A stretch of 64,000 nucleotides of DNA, from contig NZ_VTGY01000003.1 of assembly GCF_009729075.1 (NCBI RefSeq), positions 62,001-126,000 on the forward strand, read 5' to 3'. Of this stretch, positions 46,230-56,900 are shown one piece after another. The position numbers were made by a program, and so were the translations under genes. The notes under the pieces were generated by a model, which saw only the letters and a program-made list of their open reading frames with translations, was not told where the DNA came from and did not search any database. This stretch comes from Mycolicibacterium sp. CBMA 226. GTDB taxonomy: Bacteria > Actinomycetota > Actinomycetes > Mycobacteriales > Mycobacteriaceae. Position 1 is the first letter of the stretch. Each line of letters starts with the position of its first letter.

Positions 46230-46847
46230 GTGTTCGCACGTTCTACCACGATGATGGCGCGCCCTGACCAGATCGATGCCGGCATCGCCTACATCCGCGA
46301 CGAGGTCATGCCGGTGCTGCAGGAACTACCCGGGTCCATCGGTTTGTCCCTGATGGTCGACCGGGAGTCCGGCCGCTGCATCGCCACCAGTGCGTGGGAG
46401 TCCGAGGACGCACTGCGTTACAGCGCCGGCGAGGGCCGCCGGCTCCGCAATCTGGCTGCCGAACGGTTCGGCGGTGGCGCTCCAACGGTCGAGGAATGGG
46501 AGATCGCCGTCCTGCATCGTGAGCGTGGTAACGGCGCGTGCGTGCGGGCGACGTGGCTCACCGTGCCACCGGATCTGATGGAGGCCGGCATCGACTACTA
46601 CCGCGACACCGTGCTGCGGCAGATCGAGCATCTGCCCGGATTCTGCAGCGCCAGCCTGCTCGTCGACCGCGGCACCGGACGCGCGGTGTCGTCGGCGTCC
46701 TTCCGCACCCGCGAATTGATGGAGGACTACTGGCCGCAGGCGACGGCACTGAAGGTCGAATCGGTCCAGACCGCCGGGGCGACGGAGATCGACGACTGCG
46801 CGTTCGACCTCGCCATCGCCCACCTGCGGGTGCCTGAACTCGTTTAG
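46230..46847 (+). CDS. Rv2557/Rv2558-like conserved protein with two ABM-like repeats
   Basis: This 205-residue protein is made of two similar halves. The first has [36 protein letters not shown]. The second has [38 protein letters not shown]. The pattern (helix, LV-DR-GR, strand) looks like tandem dimeric ferredoxin-fold or ABM domains. M. tuberculosis has two adjacent paralogues here (Rv2557, Rv2558, starvation-induced); only one is present in this window. The GTG start at 46230 is supported by GGGGG but ATGs at 46251 or 46254 are possible. The stop overlaps the convergent rarA stop by 4 bp. Confidence 0.82.
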   Translation: MFARSTTMMARPDQIDAGIAYIRDEVMPVLQELPGSIGLSLMVDRESGRCIATSAWESEDALRYSAGEGRRLRNLAAERFGGGAPTVEEWEIAVLHRERGNGACVRATWLTVPPDLMEAGIDYYRDTVLRQIEHLPGFCSASLLVDRGTGRAVSSASFRTRELMEDYWPQATALKVESVQTAGATEIDDCAFDLAIAHLRVPELV

Positions 46848-48160
46848 CGCTTGCGCCGGATGATGGCGCGCAATTTCTCCAGGCGGCCGGCGATCTCCCG
46901 TTCCGCCCCGTACGGGGTGGGCCGGTAGTAGTCGACGCCGACCAGCTCGTCGGGTGGATACTGTTGCGCCGCAACACCACCCGGGTGGTCGTGCGCGTAT
47001 TTGTAGCCTTGGGCGTGGCCGAGCGCGGCCGCGCCGGCGTAATGCCCGTCCCGCAGGTGCGCGGGCACCATGCCGGCCTTGCCGGCCCTGATGTCGGCCA
47101 TCGCCGCGCCGAGCGCGACGGTCACCGCGTTGGATTTCGGTGCCGTCGCCAGGTGCACCGTGGCGTGGGCCAGCGTCAGCTGGGCCTCCGGCAGGCCGAT
47201 GAGCTGCACGGTCTGCGCCGCGGCCACCGCCGTCGGCAGCGCGGTCGGGTCGGCGATGCCGATGTCCTCGCTCGCCAGAATCATCAGCCGGCGCGCGATG
47301 AATCGCGGGTCCTCCCCCGCGGTCAGCATCCGGGCCAGGTAGTGCAGCGCGGCGTCGACGTCCGAGCCGCGCACCGATTTGATGAACGCGCTGACGACGT
47401 CGTAGTGCTGGTCACCATCGCGGTCGTAGCGCACGGCAGCCTTATTTAGCGACTGCTCGATCACCTCGACAGTCACGCGTTCCCCAGCTTCCGCCGCGAC
47501 TTCGAGCGCCGTCAGCGCCCGTCGGGCATCTCCCGCGCTCAGCTTGACGAGCAGGTCCACCGCGTCGTCGTCGACATCCGCACCGCCCAGGCCGCGCGGG
47601 TCGGTGATCGCCCGCTGCACGACGGTCCGCACGGCGTCGGCGGTCAGCGGTTGCAACTGCAGGATCAGTGACCGCGACAGCAGCGGCGCCACCACCGAGA
47701 ACGACGGATTCTCCGTGGTCGCCGCCACCAGCAGCACGACCCGGTTCTCCACCGCGGCCAACAGGGCGTCCTGCTGCGTCTTGGAGAAGCGGTGCACCTC
47801 GTCGATGAACAGCACGGTCTGGCGGCCGTGGACGGCGCTGCGCCGTGCTTCGTCGATCACCGCGCGGACGTCCTTGACACCCGCCGACAGCGCCGACAGC
47901 GCCTCGAAGCGGCGGCCGGTGGCCCCCGAGATCAGGGACGCCAGGGTGGTCTTGCCGGTGCCGGGCGGCCCGTAGAGGATGACGCTGGCCGCGCCTGAGC
48001 CCTCGACGAGACGGCGCAGCGGTGATCCCGATTTGAGCAGGTGATCCTGGCCGACGACCTCGTCGAGTCCGGCCGGCCGCATCCGGACGGCCAGTGGTGC
48101 GACCACGGAGCCGGACGCCGGCTCAGCACCGCCTCCTACGTCGAACAGCCCGTCAGACAC
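46844..48160 (-). CDS. rarA: Replication-associated recombination ATPase RarA/MgsA
   Basis: This 438-residue AAA+ protein has Walker [10 protein letters not shown] (about 65-73), Walker [16 protein letters not shown], sensor 1 in AATTENPSF and Arg-finger LLSRSLIL. The C-terminal tetramerisation part [26 protein letters not shown] follows. It acts at stalled replication forks. Gene order with alaS fits Rv2559c. It is 34 bp upstream of the DUF3097 gene stop. Confidence 0.95.
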   Translation of the reverse strand: MSDGLFDVGGGAEPASGSVVAPLAVRMRPAGLDEVVGQDHLLKSGSPLRRLVEGSGAASVILYGPPGTGKTTLASLISGATGRRFEALSALSAGVKDVRAVIDEARRSAVHGRQTVLFIDEVHRFSKTQQDALLAAVENRVVLLVAATTENPSFSVVAPLLSRSLILQLQPLTADAVRTVVQRAITDPRGLGGADVDDDAVDLLVKLSAGDARRALTALEVAAEAGERVTVEVIEQSLNKAAVRYDRDGDQHYDVVSAFIKSVRGSDVDAALHYLARMLTAGEDPRFIARRLMILASEDIGIADPTALPTAVAAAQTVQLIGLPEAQLTLAHATVHLATAPKSNAVTVALGAAMADIRAGKAGMVPAHLRDGHYAGAAALGHAQGYKYAHDHPGGVAAQQYPPDELVGVDYYRPTPYGAEREIAGRLEKLRAIIRRKR

Positions 48161-48194
48161 GGTTCAGGCTTACCACGCCGCACCGACCAGCGGT

Positions 48195-49031
48195 TCAGTC
48201 GGCAGGTGTGGTCACGAAGTCGATGAGCTCCTCGACCCGTCCGATCAACGCGGGCTCGAGGTCGTTCCAGTCGCGCACACGGCCACGGATGCGCTGCCAC
48301 GCCGCGGCGATGTCGGCCTGATCGGCGTGCGGCCAGCCGAGCGCGTCGCAGACGCCGTGCTTCCACTCGATACCGCGCGGGATCACCGGCCACGCCTCGC
48401 GCCCGATGCGGGCGGGCTTGACGGCCTCCCAGATGTCGATGAACGGGTGGCCGACAACCAGCGTGTGCTCGCCACCCGGGCCGCGCCACACCTGCTCGGC
48501 GATGCGCGCCTCCTTCGAACCCGACACCAGGTGGTCGACCAGCACGCCGAGACGGCGGCCCGGTCCCGGCTGGAATTCGCGCACAATGGCAGCCAGATCG
48601 TCGACGCCGCCGAGGTACTCGACCACGACGCCCTCGACCCGCAGGTCATGTCCCCACACCTGCTCGACGAGTTCGGCGTCGTGCCGGCCCTCCACATAGA
48701 TGCGGCTGGCCAGCGCGGTGCGGGCCCGATGTCCTTGCACCGCAACCGAACCCGACGCCGTGCGGGTGGGAGCGGCAGGCGCGGAGCGCTTGGGCGCGGT
48801 GAGGATGACGGGGTTGCCGTCGACCAGGTAGCCGGGACCGATGGGGAACGGCTTGCGGTAGCCGTCGAAGTCTTCGAGGACCATCCGGCCGTACTCGACC
48901 GAAACCACGGCGCCCACGAAGCCGGTCGTGGCGCACTCGACGACGAGCCCCTTCTCGGCGGGCTGCTCGGTCGAACGCTTCCTGGCGTTCGGGTTGCGGG
49001 CCAGCACATCGGATCCGTATCGGTCACTCAC
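48195..49031 (-). CDS. DUF3097 family protein
   Basis: This 278-residue protein belongs to the actinobacterial DUF3097 family. It has an N-terminal SH3-like region (GFVGAVVSVEYGRMVLEDF) and a central Toprim-like block RIYVEGRHDAELVEQVWG (about 117-134) with LGVLVDHLV and HTLVVGHPFIDIWEA. The Glu-x-x-x-Asp and DH-like acidic positions suggest a metal-binding nucleic-acid enzyme, but no activity is known. It follows the DUF4333 lipoprotein gene by 74 bp and precedes rarA. Confidence 0.85.
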   Translation of the reverse strand: MSDRYGSDVLARNPNARKRSTEQPAEKGLVVECATTGFVGAVVSVEYGRMVLEDFDGYRKPFPIGPGYLVDGNPVILTAPKRSAPAAPTRTASGSVAVQGHRARTALASRIYVEGRHDAELVEQVWGHDLRVEGVVVEYLGGVDDLAAIVREFQPGPGRRLGVLVDHLVSGSKEARIAEQVWRGPGGEHTLVVGHPFIDIWEAVKPARIGREAWPVIPRGIEWKHGVCDALGWPHADQADIAAAWQRIRGRVRDWNDLEPALIGRVEELIDFVTTPAD

Positions 49032-49105
49032 AGAGCCGATCCTAGGAACGATCGCGGGCCAGATCCGGTTGCGCCACCCGCGTTTTCGTCACGGCCCGAT
49101 CACAG

Positions 49106-49414
49106 TTACGGGGCCTTCTCGACCTTGATGTCACACGTGATGCGCTCGCCGTCGACTTTCACGATCTTCATGTGCGCGACGTACTGCACGTTGCGCGGGC
49201 CGGTGAAGTGGCAGTCGAACTGACTGCCCGCGGTGGCCGCCACATCCGAAGGACACGTCACGTCGGTGGGGGTGAACTTGTTCTGATCGGACACCAGCTT
49301 GACCACCTGCTTGGCGGCGTCGTCGGCCTTGACCGTGGTCTTCGAGCTACACGCAGCCGGCGACAGAGCCACCAGACCCAGTAGCACCGCTGCCCCCACC
49401 CTTACGCGCATCAT
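49106..49414 (-). CDS. DUF4333 lipoprotein
   Basis: This 102-residue precursor has a lipoprotein signal peptide with lipobox LSPAAC (Cys near 22). The mature domain is small and beta-rich with two Cys (VTCPSDV, FDCHF) likely joined in a disulfide, and a third near the end (ITCDIK). DUF4333 domains are common in mycobacterial exported proteins and serine/threonine kinases. The function is unknown. Confidence 0.82.
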   Translation of the reverse strand: MMRVRVGAAVLLGLVALSPAACSSKTTVKADDAAKQVVKLVSDQNKFTPTDVTCPSDVAATAGSQFDCHFTGPRNVQYVAHMKIVKVDGERITCDIKVEKAP

Positions 49415-49447
49415 GGGCGCGATGGTGCTCTATCTCCGTAGGCCGCG

Positions 49448-50497
49448 TCAACGCGCCGCGCGGGAGCCGACGACCTCGTCCACCGCCGTATGGATGAACC
49501 GCATCTTGTCCAGTACGGCGGCCGGGAGCACGAACGGGTACAGGTCCTCCTTGCCCATCGACCGGTTGACCATGTTCAACGCCCAGGCCAGTGGCAGCCA
49601 TAGCTCGATCAGGGTGTCAAATCCGCTGGGACCCAGCACCCGCCGCTCGAAGGTGGCACCGGCGGGCGCGAAACCGAAAGCCGCCGCCGTGTCGAGGGCA
49701 TCCCGGATGTGCAGATAGTGCGCGAACGTCTCGGCCCAGTCCTCGGCCGGGTGCATCGTGGCGTAGGACGACACGTACTGCTCCTCCCACCCGGGTGGCG
49801 CACCGTCGCGGTAGTGCCGGTCGAGTGCCGCCTGGTAGTCGGCGTCGGGGTCCCCGAACAATTCGGTGAACTGCGCGACGGCGTCCTGCGACGGCTGCAC
49901 CAGCCGATAGAAGTAGTAGTGCCCGATCTCATGACGGAAGTGGCCCAACAGAGTTCGGTACGGCTCGGCCATGGCGATGCGCAGTTGTTCGCGGTGTACG
50001 TCGTCACCCTCGGCGAGGTCCAGGGTGATGACCCCGTCCTGATGGCCGGTGACCACCGGCTCCCGCTCGCTGGACAGGAGGTCGAAGGCCAGGCCTTGCT
50101 CCGGGTCACTGTCGCGCCCGATGATCGGCAGGCCCAGTTCGGCCAGTTCGACGATGAGTCGGCGTTTGGCCTGCTCGGCGATGGCGAAGGCCGCCATGGC
50201 CTTGGTGTCGTCGTCATTGGGGCGCGTCCGGGTCAACTCGCACGATGGGCACAACTGCCGCACCGGCTCGATCCGGACCAGCCAATTGCACTGCGCCAAA
50301 TGCAGATTCGCGCACAGCTGGTAGTCGGTCGAAGCCACCGCACCGGCATGTTCGCTGTCGCCGGTGCCGTCCGGCGGCGCGATCACCAGCAGCGCCATGT
50401 CCTCCAGGGAGAAGCCGAGCGCGCTGCCGCAGCTCAGGCACACCGAGTTCTCGAAGGCCAGCCGCTGGCCGCAGTTGGGGCAGTTGAAGTCACGCAC
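49448..50497 (-). CDS. Zinc-ribbon metallopeptidase of the transglutaminase/amidoligase cluster
   Basis: This 349-residue protein begins with a zinc ribbon (FNCPNCGQRLAFENSVCLSCG; second ribbon-like LCPSCELTR near 75). It then has a putative metallopeptidase domain with HFRHEIGHYYFYRL (HExxH type, about residue 185) and WAETFAHYLHIRDAL, a possible third ligand region. The GTG start at 50497 has GGGAGG just upstream and overlaps the transglutaminase gene by 8 nt. It matches Rv2568c. The family is associated with transglutaminase/ATP-grasp clusters and predicted to process their peptide product. No activity is proven here. Confidence 0.85.
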   Translation of the reverse strand: MRDFNCPNCGQRLAFENSVCLSCGSALGFSLEDMALLVIAPPDGTGDSEHAGAVASTDYQLCANLHLAQCNWLVRIEPVRQLCPSCELTRTRPNDDDTKAMAAFAIAEQAKRRLIVELAELGLPIIGRDSDPEQGLAFDLLSSEREPVVTGHQDGVITLDLAEGDDVHREQLRIAMAEPYRTLLGHFRHEIGHYYFYRLVQPSQDAVAQFTELFGDPDADYQAALDRHYRDGAPPGWEEQYVSSYATMHPAEDWAETFAHYLHIRDALDTAAAFGFAPAGATFERRVLGPSGFDTLIELWLPLAWALNMVNRSMGKEDLYPFVLPAAVLDKMRFIHTAVDEVVGSRAAR

Positions 50498-51386
50498 GTA
50501 CTGGGCCTCCCGCAATTGGTGCGACGTCCACGGAGACGTCGATGATGCTGCTCTCGGAGTCGGTGTAGATGATGCCGCGCAGCGGCGGCACATCAGCGTA
50601 GTCCCGGCCGAACCCGACCACGATGTACCGCTCGTCGGCCAACTGGTCGTTGGTCGGATCCAGCCCCAGCCACTGATTATGCGGCGTCCACACCGACGCC
50701 CAGGCATGTGTGGCGTCGATACCCACCATCCGCTCCTTCCCTGGCGGCGGATCGGTGGCCAGATAGCCCGAAACATAGCTCGCGGCAAGACCGTTCGCAC
50801 GTAGGCACGCGATGGCGAGGCGAGCGAAGTCCTGGCACACGCCCTCGCGGGCATTGAGGACCTCCGCAACCCGGGTCGACACCGTCGTCGACCCGGACCG
50901 GTAGGTGAAGTCGGTGAAGATGCGTGAGTTCAGGTCGCGCAGCACCTCGATGAGCGGCCGTCCGGGAGCGAAACTCGGTGCAGCATAATCCCTTACCGCG
51001 TCGGTGATTTCCGCGGTCTGCAGGTCCAGGACGAATTCGGTGGCCAGGGCGCCGTCCGGACCGGTGGGCCGGGAGTCCTCCCATGGCGCCACGGCAGCTC
51101 CTGCCGCATACCACTCGGCGGGCGGCGGGTCGACCTCCACGATGCTGCGACCGGTCACGACGAGTTCGCGATGCGGTTGTGTCACATGGAAATACGAACT
51201 GATGTTGCCGTAGGCGTCGCGGCTCGTGGAACGGTCGGCAGGTTCGGGGTCGATGTTCAGCCGATACGACTGGCAGCGCTGCTGACCGCTGTCGCGTGGG
51301 GTGAGGAACCCGCGGCCGTATGAGCTGGTGACGTCATCGGAATAGCGGTACCGCGTGCGATGGGTGATCTGATATTCGCGCGTCAT
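50490..51386 (-). CDS. Transglutaminase-like protease-fold enzyme
   Basis: This 298-residue protein has an N-terminal beta domain (YQITHRTRYRYSDDV) and a C-terminal transglutaminase-like catalytic core with the triad Cys in REGVCQDFARLAI (about residue 183), His in DATHAWASVW and Asp in WLGLDPTN. Such bacterial enzymes are predicted to cleave or transfer isopeptide bonds. The start at 51386 overlaps the ATP-grasp/alpha-E stop by 4 nt. It corresponds to Rv2569c. Confidence 0.9.
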   Translation of the reverse strand: MTREYQITHRTRYRYSDDVTSSYGRGFLTPRDSGQQRCQSYRLNIDPEPADRSTSRDAYGNISSYFHVTQPHRELVVTGRSIVEVDPPPAEWYAAGAAVAPWEDSRPTGPDGALATEFVLDLQTAEITDAVRDYAAPSFAPGRPLIEVLRDLNSRIFTDFTYRSGSTTVSTRVAEVLNAREGVCQDFARLAIACLRANGLAASYVSGYLATDPPPGKERMVGIDATHAWASVWTPHNQWLGLDPTNDQLADERYIVVGFGRDYADVPPLRGIIYTDSESSIIDVSVDVAPIAGGPVRA

Positions 51387-53986
51387 GGCATCTGCCGCCG
51401 TTCGTCGGGACCCCACAGCGGCTGCATGCCGCTCGGCAGGGCCAGGTGCGCGGCGTGGATGAGCTCGGACAGCTCGCGCAGGTCGGCGTGCAGGCTGCCG
51501 AGCAGGTCCGCCAGCTCATCGCGCCGTCCCCGGCCGTCGAGATGCTCGAGATCGGCGGGGTCCTGGCGGCGCAGCCGGGTCGCGATCTCGTCGATCATGC
51601 GTTCCGGCCGCGTGGCGCCGGTGGACGACGGCAGCGCCCGCAGGTCGGCGCGCAGCCGCTCGAACTGGAAGGCCAGCGACCGCGGGTTCTCCTCGTCGAA
51701 CAAGACCAGCTCGGCGATCGCCACCACGCTCACCTTCCCCAGGGTGCGCCGCCGGTACATCACGGCCGATTCGCACACGACCATCGCCGACTCGGTGACG
51801 GTGCGCTCGGTCTCGGCGCCGCGGACCGTGGTGAGGGTGGCGCGCAGCAGCGCCGTCAACCCCAGGCCGCGCTCGATGCGTTTGCCGATGTCCATTATGG
51901 TCCAGCCGACGTCGCGCACCATCGATTCCGCGGCGACGCCGGACAGGGCCAGCATCCCGGCCAGCGTCTGGCTGTGGGCCGTGGCGAGGTAGGTCTCCCC
52001 CTCGGCCTTGGAGTCCGGCGGCGACAGCATGCCGAGCCGCCGGCGGCGGTCGCCCGGGTGCAGCACGGCGCGCTCGACGGCGGCCAGCACCATCCAGGTG
52101 TCGTTCGACATCTGGTCGCGAACCGCCCGCGCGGCCAGTCCGAGCCGCTCGACCGACTGGGCCAGCGAGCCCGGCCGGTGCCGGTCGGCGGTCAGCGCCC
52201 ACAGCGTGGTCGGCGCGGTCGCCACCTGCTCGGTGTGGTCCCCGTCGGCACCGGTGTCGCTGCCGGTGATCTCCCCCAGCGCGGTGAGCAGCACCGGCAC
52301 GCAGTCGCTGCCGGGAACGTCGGGTCGGTAGCGGTACTCGTGGTAGCGCTCGCGGGTGACGGTGAGCAGGCGCGCGGAGAACTCGGCGCGTTCGGCGTAC
52401 CGGCCGAGCCAGAACAGGTCCGAGAGCACGCGGGGCGAGCTGACGGCGCGCGTCGGGCTCGGCGTGATGGCCGGCAGCTCGACGGGCGCTACCGGGACCG
52501 CGGTCGAGCGGTCCGGTGTCCGGACCCAGACATCTTTGGCCGCAACGGTTGTCATGTTGTACGCGGCGTGCCCGCCGGCCAGTATGTAGCCGAGGCCGCC
52601 GATCATCGGCGCGTATCCGCTGCGCTGGGCGACGGTGAACAGCCGCATGCCGACACTGCCTGCCGACAGGCCGCTGGGCAGCACATCCATGGGCGCCGAG
52701 GAGAACATGGGCAGTTCCTGCCCCACCCACTGCCACCCGGTGGCCTCGATGCGGGCCGCGAGGTCGGCGCGCTGCTCCGATGACAGGGCCGGGCCGACGA
52801 TCGCCGGGCCGCCCGTGACGGGCCGGATCAGCAGTGTGGAGAGCTTGCTCACCAGGTGTGAGCGCTCGGTGTCGATGCCACCCCAGAAACATCGAGCGCC
52901 CGGGAGCTCCAGGGTCTCGCCGGTCAACAGGTGCGCCAGCTCGGGCAGGAATCGCATGATGCCGGGGCTCTCGAGAATGCCACTGCCCAGCGTGTTGACC
53001 ACCGTGACATCGCCGCGGCGCAGCACTTCGACCAGGCCCACCACGCCCAGCCGCGAATCGGGGCGCAGGTCGAGCGGGTCGGCGTAGTCGGCGTCGACGC
53101 GGCGCAGCACGACGTCGACCCGCTTGAGAGTGCCCAGCGAGCGCATCCACAGTTTGCCTTCGCGTACCACCAGGTCGGCACTCTCGACCAGCGGAAAACC
53201 GAGCACGCTGGCCAGGTACGCCTGGTCGAAGGCCGTCTCGGAGTGGATGCCCGGGCTGAGCACGACCACCACCGGCTCCTGCGCGGCCTCCGGCGCTGCG
53301 TCGATCAGCGCCAGGCGCAGGGCCTGCGCCCACGGCGAGGCGGGCCGGGGCGCCACCCGCTCGTACAGATCCGGCACCGCGTGCGCGATGACCCTGCGGT
53401 CGGCCAGTGCGTAGCCCGCTCCCGACGGTGCCTGCGTCCAGTCCGCGTTCACCGCGAAACTGCCGTCGGGGTGCCGACTGATGTCGCAGCCGTGCAGGAA
53501 CAGCTGGTGCCGGCCCGGCACCGCGATGCCGCGGGCCGCCCGTACGTAACCGGGATGGCCGTACAGCAGCTGCGCGGGCAGCACGCCCGATGTGATGGAC
53601 CGGCGCACGCCGTAGAGATCGGTCAGCACCGCGTCCAGGAGCCTGGAGCGCTGCACGACGCCCGACTCCAGGGTCGACCAGTCCTCGGCCGACAGCAGCA
53701 GCGGCAGCGCATCGAGCTGCCAGGCGTCGACCTCGGCGTCCATGTCGGTGGTGGTGATGCCGTCGTTGTCGACGAGTTCGCGCACGACGCCGCGCAGCTG
53801 GTCCAGTCCTGAGCGGCCACGCTCGCGGACGCAGTCGGTCAGTTCCTGCCAGGCCGGGCGAATTTCGCCCGACTCGGAAACCAATTCGTCATAGCCGACG
53901 TGCGCCACATCGCGGACATCGAACAGCGGCTCCTGGGCCCGCGCAGCGCGGTACCCGGCCATGGGGTCATCGAGACGGAGAACCAT
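51383..53986 (-). CDS. Circularly permuted ATP-grasp fused to alpha-E domain
   Basis: This 867-residue protein has an N-terminal circularly permuted type 2 ATP-grasp region (about 1-490; AVNADWTQAPSGAGYALADRR, RVDADYADPLDLRPDS, GSGILESP, IGGLGYILAGG) and a C-terminal alpha-E domain (about 520-860; LSDLFWLGRYAERAEFSARLL, GWTIMDIGKRIERGLGL). In M. tuberculosis this is Rv2567. The ATP-grasp part is predicted to form amide bonds in a peptide or peptide tag. The alpha-E part is a helical partner always linked to it. It is translationally coupled to its neighbours on both sides. Confidence 0.92.
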   Translation of the reverse strand: MVLRLDDPMAGYRAARAQEPLFDVRDVAHVGYDELVSESGEIRPAWQELTDCVRERGRSGLDQLRGVVRELVDNDGITTTDMDAEVDAWQLDALPLLLSAEDWSTLESGVVQRSRLLDAVLTDLYGVRRSITSGVLPAQLLYGHPGYVRAARGIAVPGRHQLFLHGCDISRHPDGSFAVNADWTQAPSGAGYALADRRVIAHAVPDLYERVAPRPASPWAQALRLALIDAAPEAAQEPVVVVLSPGIHSETAFDQAYLASVLGFPLVESADLVVREGKLWMRSLGTLKRVDVVLRRVDADYADPLDLRPDSRLGVVGLVEVLRRGDVTVVNTLGSGILESPGIMRFLPELAHLLTGETLELPGARCFWGGIDTERSHLVSKLSTLLIRPVTGGPAIVGPALSSEQRADLAARIEATGWQWVGQELPMFSSAPMDVLPSGLSAGSVGMRLFTVAQRSGYAPMIGGLGYILAGGHAAYNMTTVAAKDVWVRTPDRSTAVPVAPVELPAITPSPTRAVSSPRVLSDLFWLGRYAERAEFSARLLTVTRERYHEYRYRPDVPGSDCVPVLLTALGEITGSDTGADGDHTEQVATAPTTLWALTADRHRPGSLAQSVERLGLAARAVRDQMSNDTWMVLAAVERAVLHPGDRRRRLGMLSPPDSKAEGETYLATAHSQTLAGMLALSGVAAESMVRDVGWTIMDIGKRIERGLGLTALLRATLTTVRGAETERTVTESAMVVCESAVMYRRRTLGKVSVVAIAELVLFDEENPRSLAFQFERLRADLRALPSSTGATRPERMIDEIATRLRRQDPADLEHLDGRGRRDELADLLGSLHADLRELSELIHAAHLALPSGMQPLWGPDERRQMP

Positions 53987-56900
53987 TACCGCAGAACGGT
54001 ACGCACCCGGCGCAGATCGAGGATGCCCGACGCACCGCCATCGGTGGATTGGCGGGCCCGCTTCTCTCGAAGATCGGCCAGATCGACCGTGCCTGGGGTG
54101 AATCCGATGGCCTCGAAACGGCGACTGCGCCGCGACTCGGCTTCGACGGCGTTGACCGGCGGGGTGTCATACGCGCGGCCTCCGGGGTGTGAGATGTGGT
54201 AGGTGCAGCCGCCTTTTGAAAAACCAGTGAACCCATCCACGAGTTCGAAGCGCAGCGGGCCGTCGACGGTGATCGTGGGGTGCAGCGCACTCGGCGGCTG
54301 CCAGGCCCGGTAGCGGACGCCGCCGACCTGGACGTCGGGGGTGTCGGTGGCCAGCAGCGGGATGGGGTGGCCGTTCACCGTGACGACGTAGCGGTTCCGG
54401 TCGGCGCCGATCAGTCGCACCTGGAGCCGTTCCACCGAGGAGTCGACGTAGCGCGCGGTCCCGGTACCGGTGGATTCCTCGCCCAGGGTGTTCCACGGCT
54501 CGATGGCGCCACGCAGCTCCAACTCGGCGCCGTCCAGGATCACGCTGCCGATGCGCGGAAAGCGGAACTCGGTGAACGGGTCCAGCCAGCTGGTGTCGAA
54601 CGCGATGCCGTGCGCCCGCAGATCGGCGGCGACCTCGGCGATGTCCTGAACAATGAAGTGCGGCAACAGGTATCGGCCGTGCAGGTTGTCACCGTGCCGG
54701 ATCAGCGGGGCGCGCAGCGGCTCGTCCCAGAACCAGGCGACCAGCGACCGCACCAGCAGCGACTGCACCATGGCCATCTGGAAATGCGGCGGCATCTCGA
54801 AGCCGCGCAGTTCCAGTAGGCCGAGGCGGCCGCGGGCACTGTCCGGGCTGTAGAGCTTGTCGATGCAGAATTCGGCGCGGTGCGTGTTGCCGGTGATGTC
54901 GGTGAGCAGGTGCCGGAGGGCTCGGTCGATGACCCAGGGGCCATGGTCGGCGACCCGCGCGATCTCCGCGAACGCGATCTCCAGCTCGTACAGCGCCTCG
55001 AGACGCCCTTCGTCGACACGTGGCGCCTGCGACGTCGTCCCGATGAACCGGCCGGAGAACAGATACGACAGCGCCGGGTGCCGTTGCCAGTACGTCAGCA
55101 TCGACACCAGCAGATCGGGGCGCCGCAGGAGCGGCGAGTCGGCGGGCGTGATGCCGCCGAGGGTGATGTGGTTGCCACCGCCCGTGCCGCCGTGGGTGCC
55201 GTCGACGTCGAAGGCCTCGGTGCCGAGCCGGGCCTGTCGCGCGGCCTCGTACAGCGTCTCCAGTTGCGCGGCCTGTTCGGCGAACCCCGCCGTGGGCGCC
55301 ACGTTGACCTCGATGACGCCCGGATCGGGTGTGACGGTCATCTGCTGCAGCCGCGGATCCGGCGGCGGTCCGTATCCCTCGATCACGACGGCGATGCCGA
55401 GATTGGCGGCGGCCTTCTCGATCCGGCCGACGAGGTCGGCGAAATCGTCGAATGCCGCTGTCGGCGGCAGGAACACGTACAGCAGGCCGTCACGCACCTC
55501 GGCGACGAGCGCGGTCGGTGGCGCGCCGTCCGCGCTGACGACGGTGGCGGGCTGCCCCGACGATACGGCGGCGGGTCGGCGTGGATCTTGAGTACGCTGC
55601 CCTGTCAATGGGTCGGCGTCGGGCACCGAACGCGGCGGATGCCAGCTGATCGAGTTCAGCGGCAACCGCAGACCCGCGGGTGAATCGCCGGCCGTGAGCA
55701 CCAGGCGGCCGCGGCGCATTCTCCAATCGGCGGACACCCATCCGGTGTCGTCCTCGCGTCGGTGCAGCGGCAGGACATGGGCCGCGGGCTCGGTCACCGC
55801 CGCATCGAGCTTGTCGACCAGGGCTTTCCGCAGTGCTGCACTGTCGTCCGCCAGATCGTCGGTGACCGGCTCCCCCTCCGGCCGGCGCACGGCCTCGGCC
55901 AGCCGGGCGAGGGCGTCCTCGTACGCCGGACGCACCTGACTGTCCGGCAACCCGAGCCCGGCAGCGATCCCGGTGAGCAGCAAGCGCCCGGCATCTGCTG
56001 CCACGGCAGGAGCCTTCTCGGCGGCCCACGGGTCGGCCAGCAGCGCCGGATCGCTCCACAGCGCGGTCCCGTCGGTGCGCCACATCAGGCCGATCTGCCA
56101 GCGCGGCAACGGTTCTCCCGGATACCACTTGCCCTGGCTGCGCTGCACCAGCCCGTCCGAGGCCCAGACGGCTTTGAGCTGCGCGGTGAGCGCAGAGGCG
56201 AGCCTGCGCTTGTGCGGGCCGTCGGCGGCCGTGGACCATTCCGCGTCGGTCTGGTTGTCGATCGAGACGAAGGTGGGTTCGCCGCCGACCGTCAGTCGCA
56301 CGTCGCCCTCGGCCATCCGCTCGTCGATGACGGCACCGAGGGCCCGGATGGATGACCACGCCTGTTCGGTGTACGGCAGGGTGACGCGCGGATCTTCGTG
56401 CACCCGCGTCACCACGTTGACGAAGTCGAGGGTGGATTCGCAGGGCTCGACGGCGCCGGTGATCGGCGCGGCCGACTCGGGGTGCGGCGTGGCCGACAGC
56501 GGGATGTGCCCCTCCCCGGCCAGCAGGCCCGAGGTCGGGTCCAGGCCGACCCAGCCGGCGCCCGGGATGTACACCTCGGTCCAGGCGTGCAGGTCGGTGA
56601 AGTCGGCGACGGGTCCCGACGGCCCGTCCAGCGCCTCGATGTCGGCGCTCAGCTGCACCAGGTAGCCGGACACGAAGCGGGCCGCGAAACCCATCTTCCG
56701 CAGGATCGCGACCAGGAGCCAGGCGGAGTCCCGGCACGAGCCGATGCCGGTGCGCAGGGTGAATTCCGGCGTCTGGACTCCGGGTTCGAGCCGGACGCTG
56801 TACCCGACGTCGGCATTGACCGCCTGGTTCAGCGACACCAGGAAGTCGATGGTGCCCGTCCCGGGTACGACGTCGAAGTTACGGACCCAGGCCGCCGTCA

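Noticed and set aside
43898..46267. A 789-codon open frame on the plus strand opposite alaS
   Set aside because: It follows the third-position GC of alaS, has no recognisable domain and ends in the alaS promoter. Treated as a shadow.
51353..51369. A GTGCGAT match near the start of the second transglutaminase gene
   Set aside because: It has no matching left arm and no CTAAAAAT in front, and lies in coding sequence.
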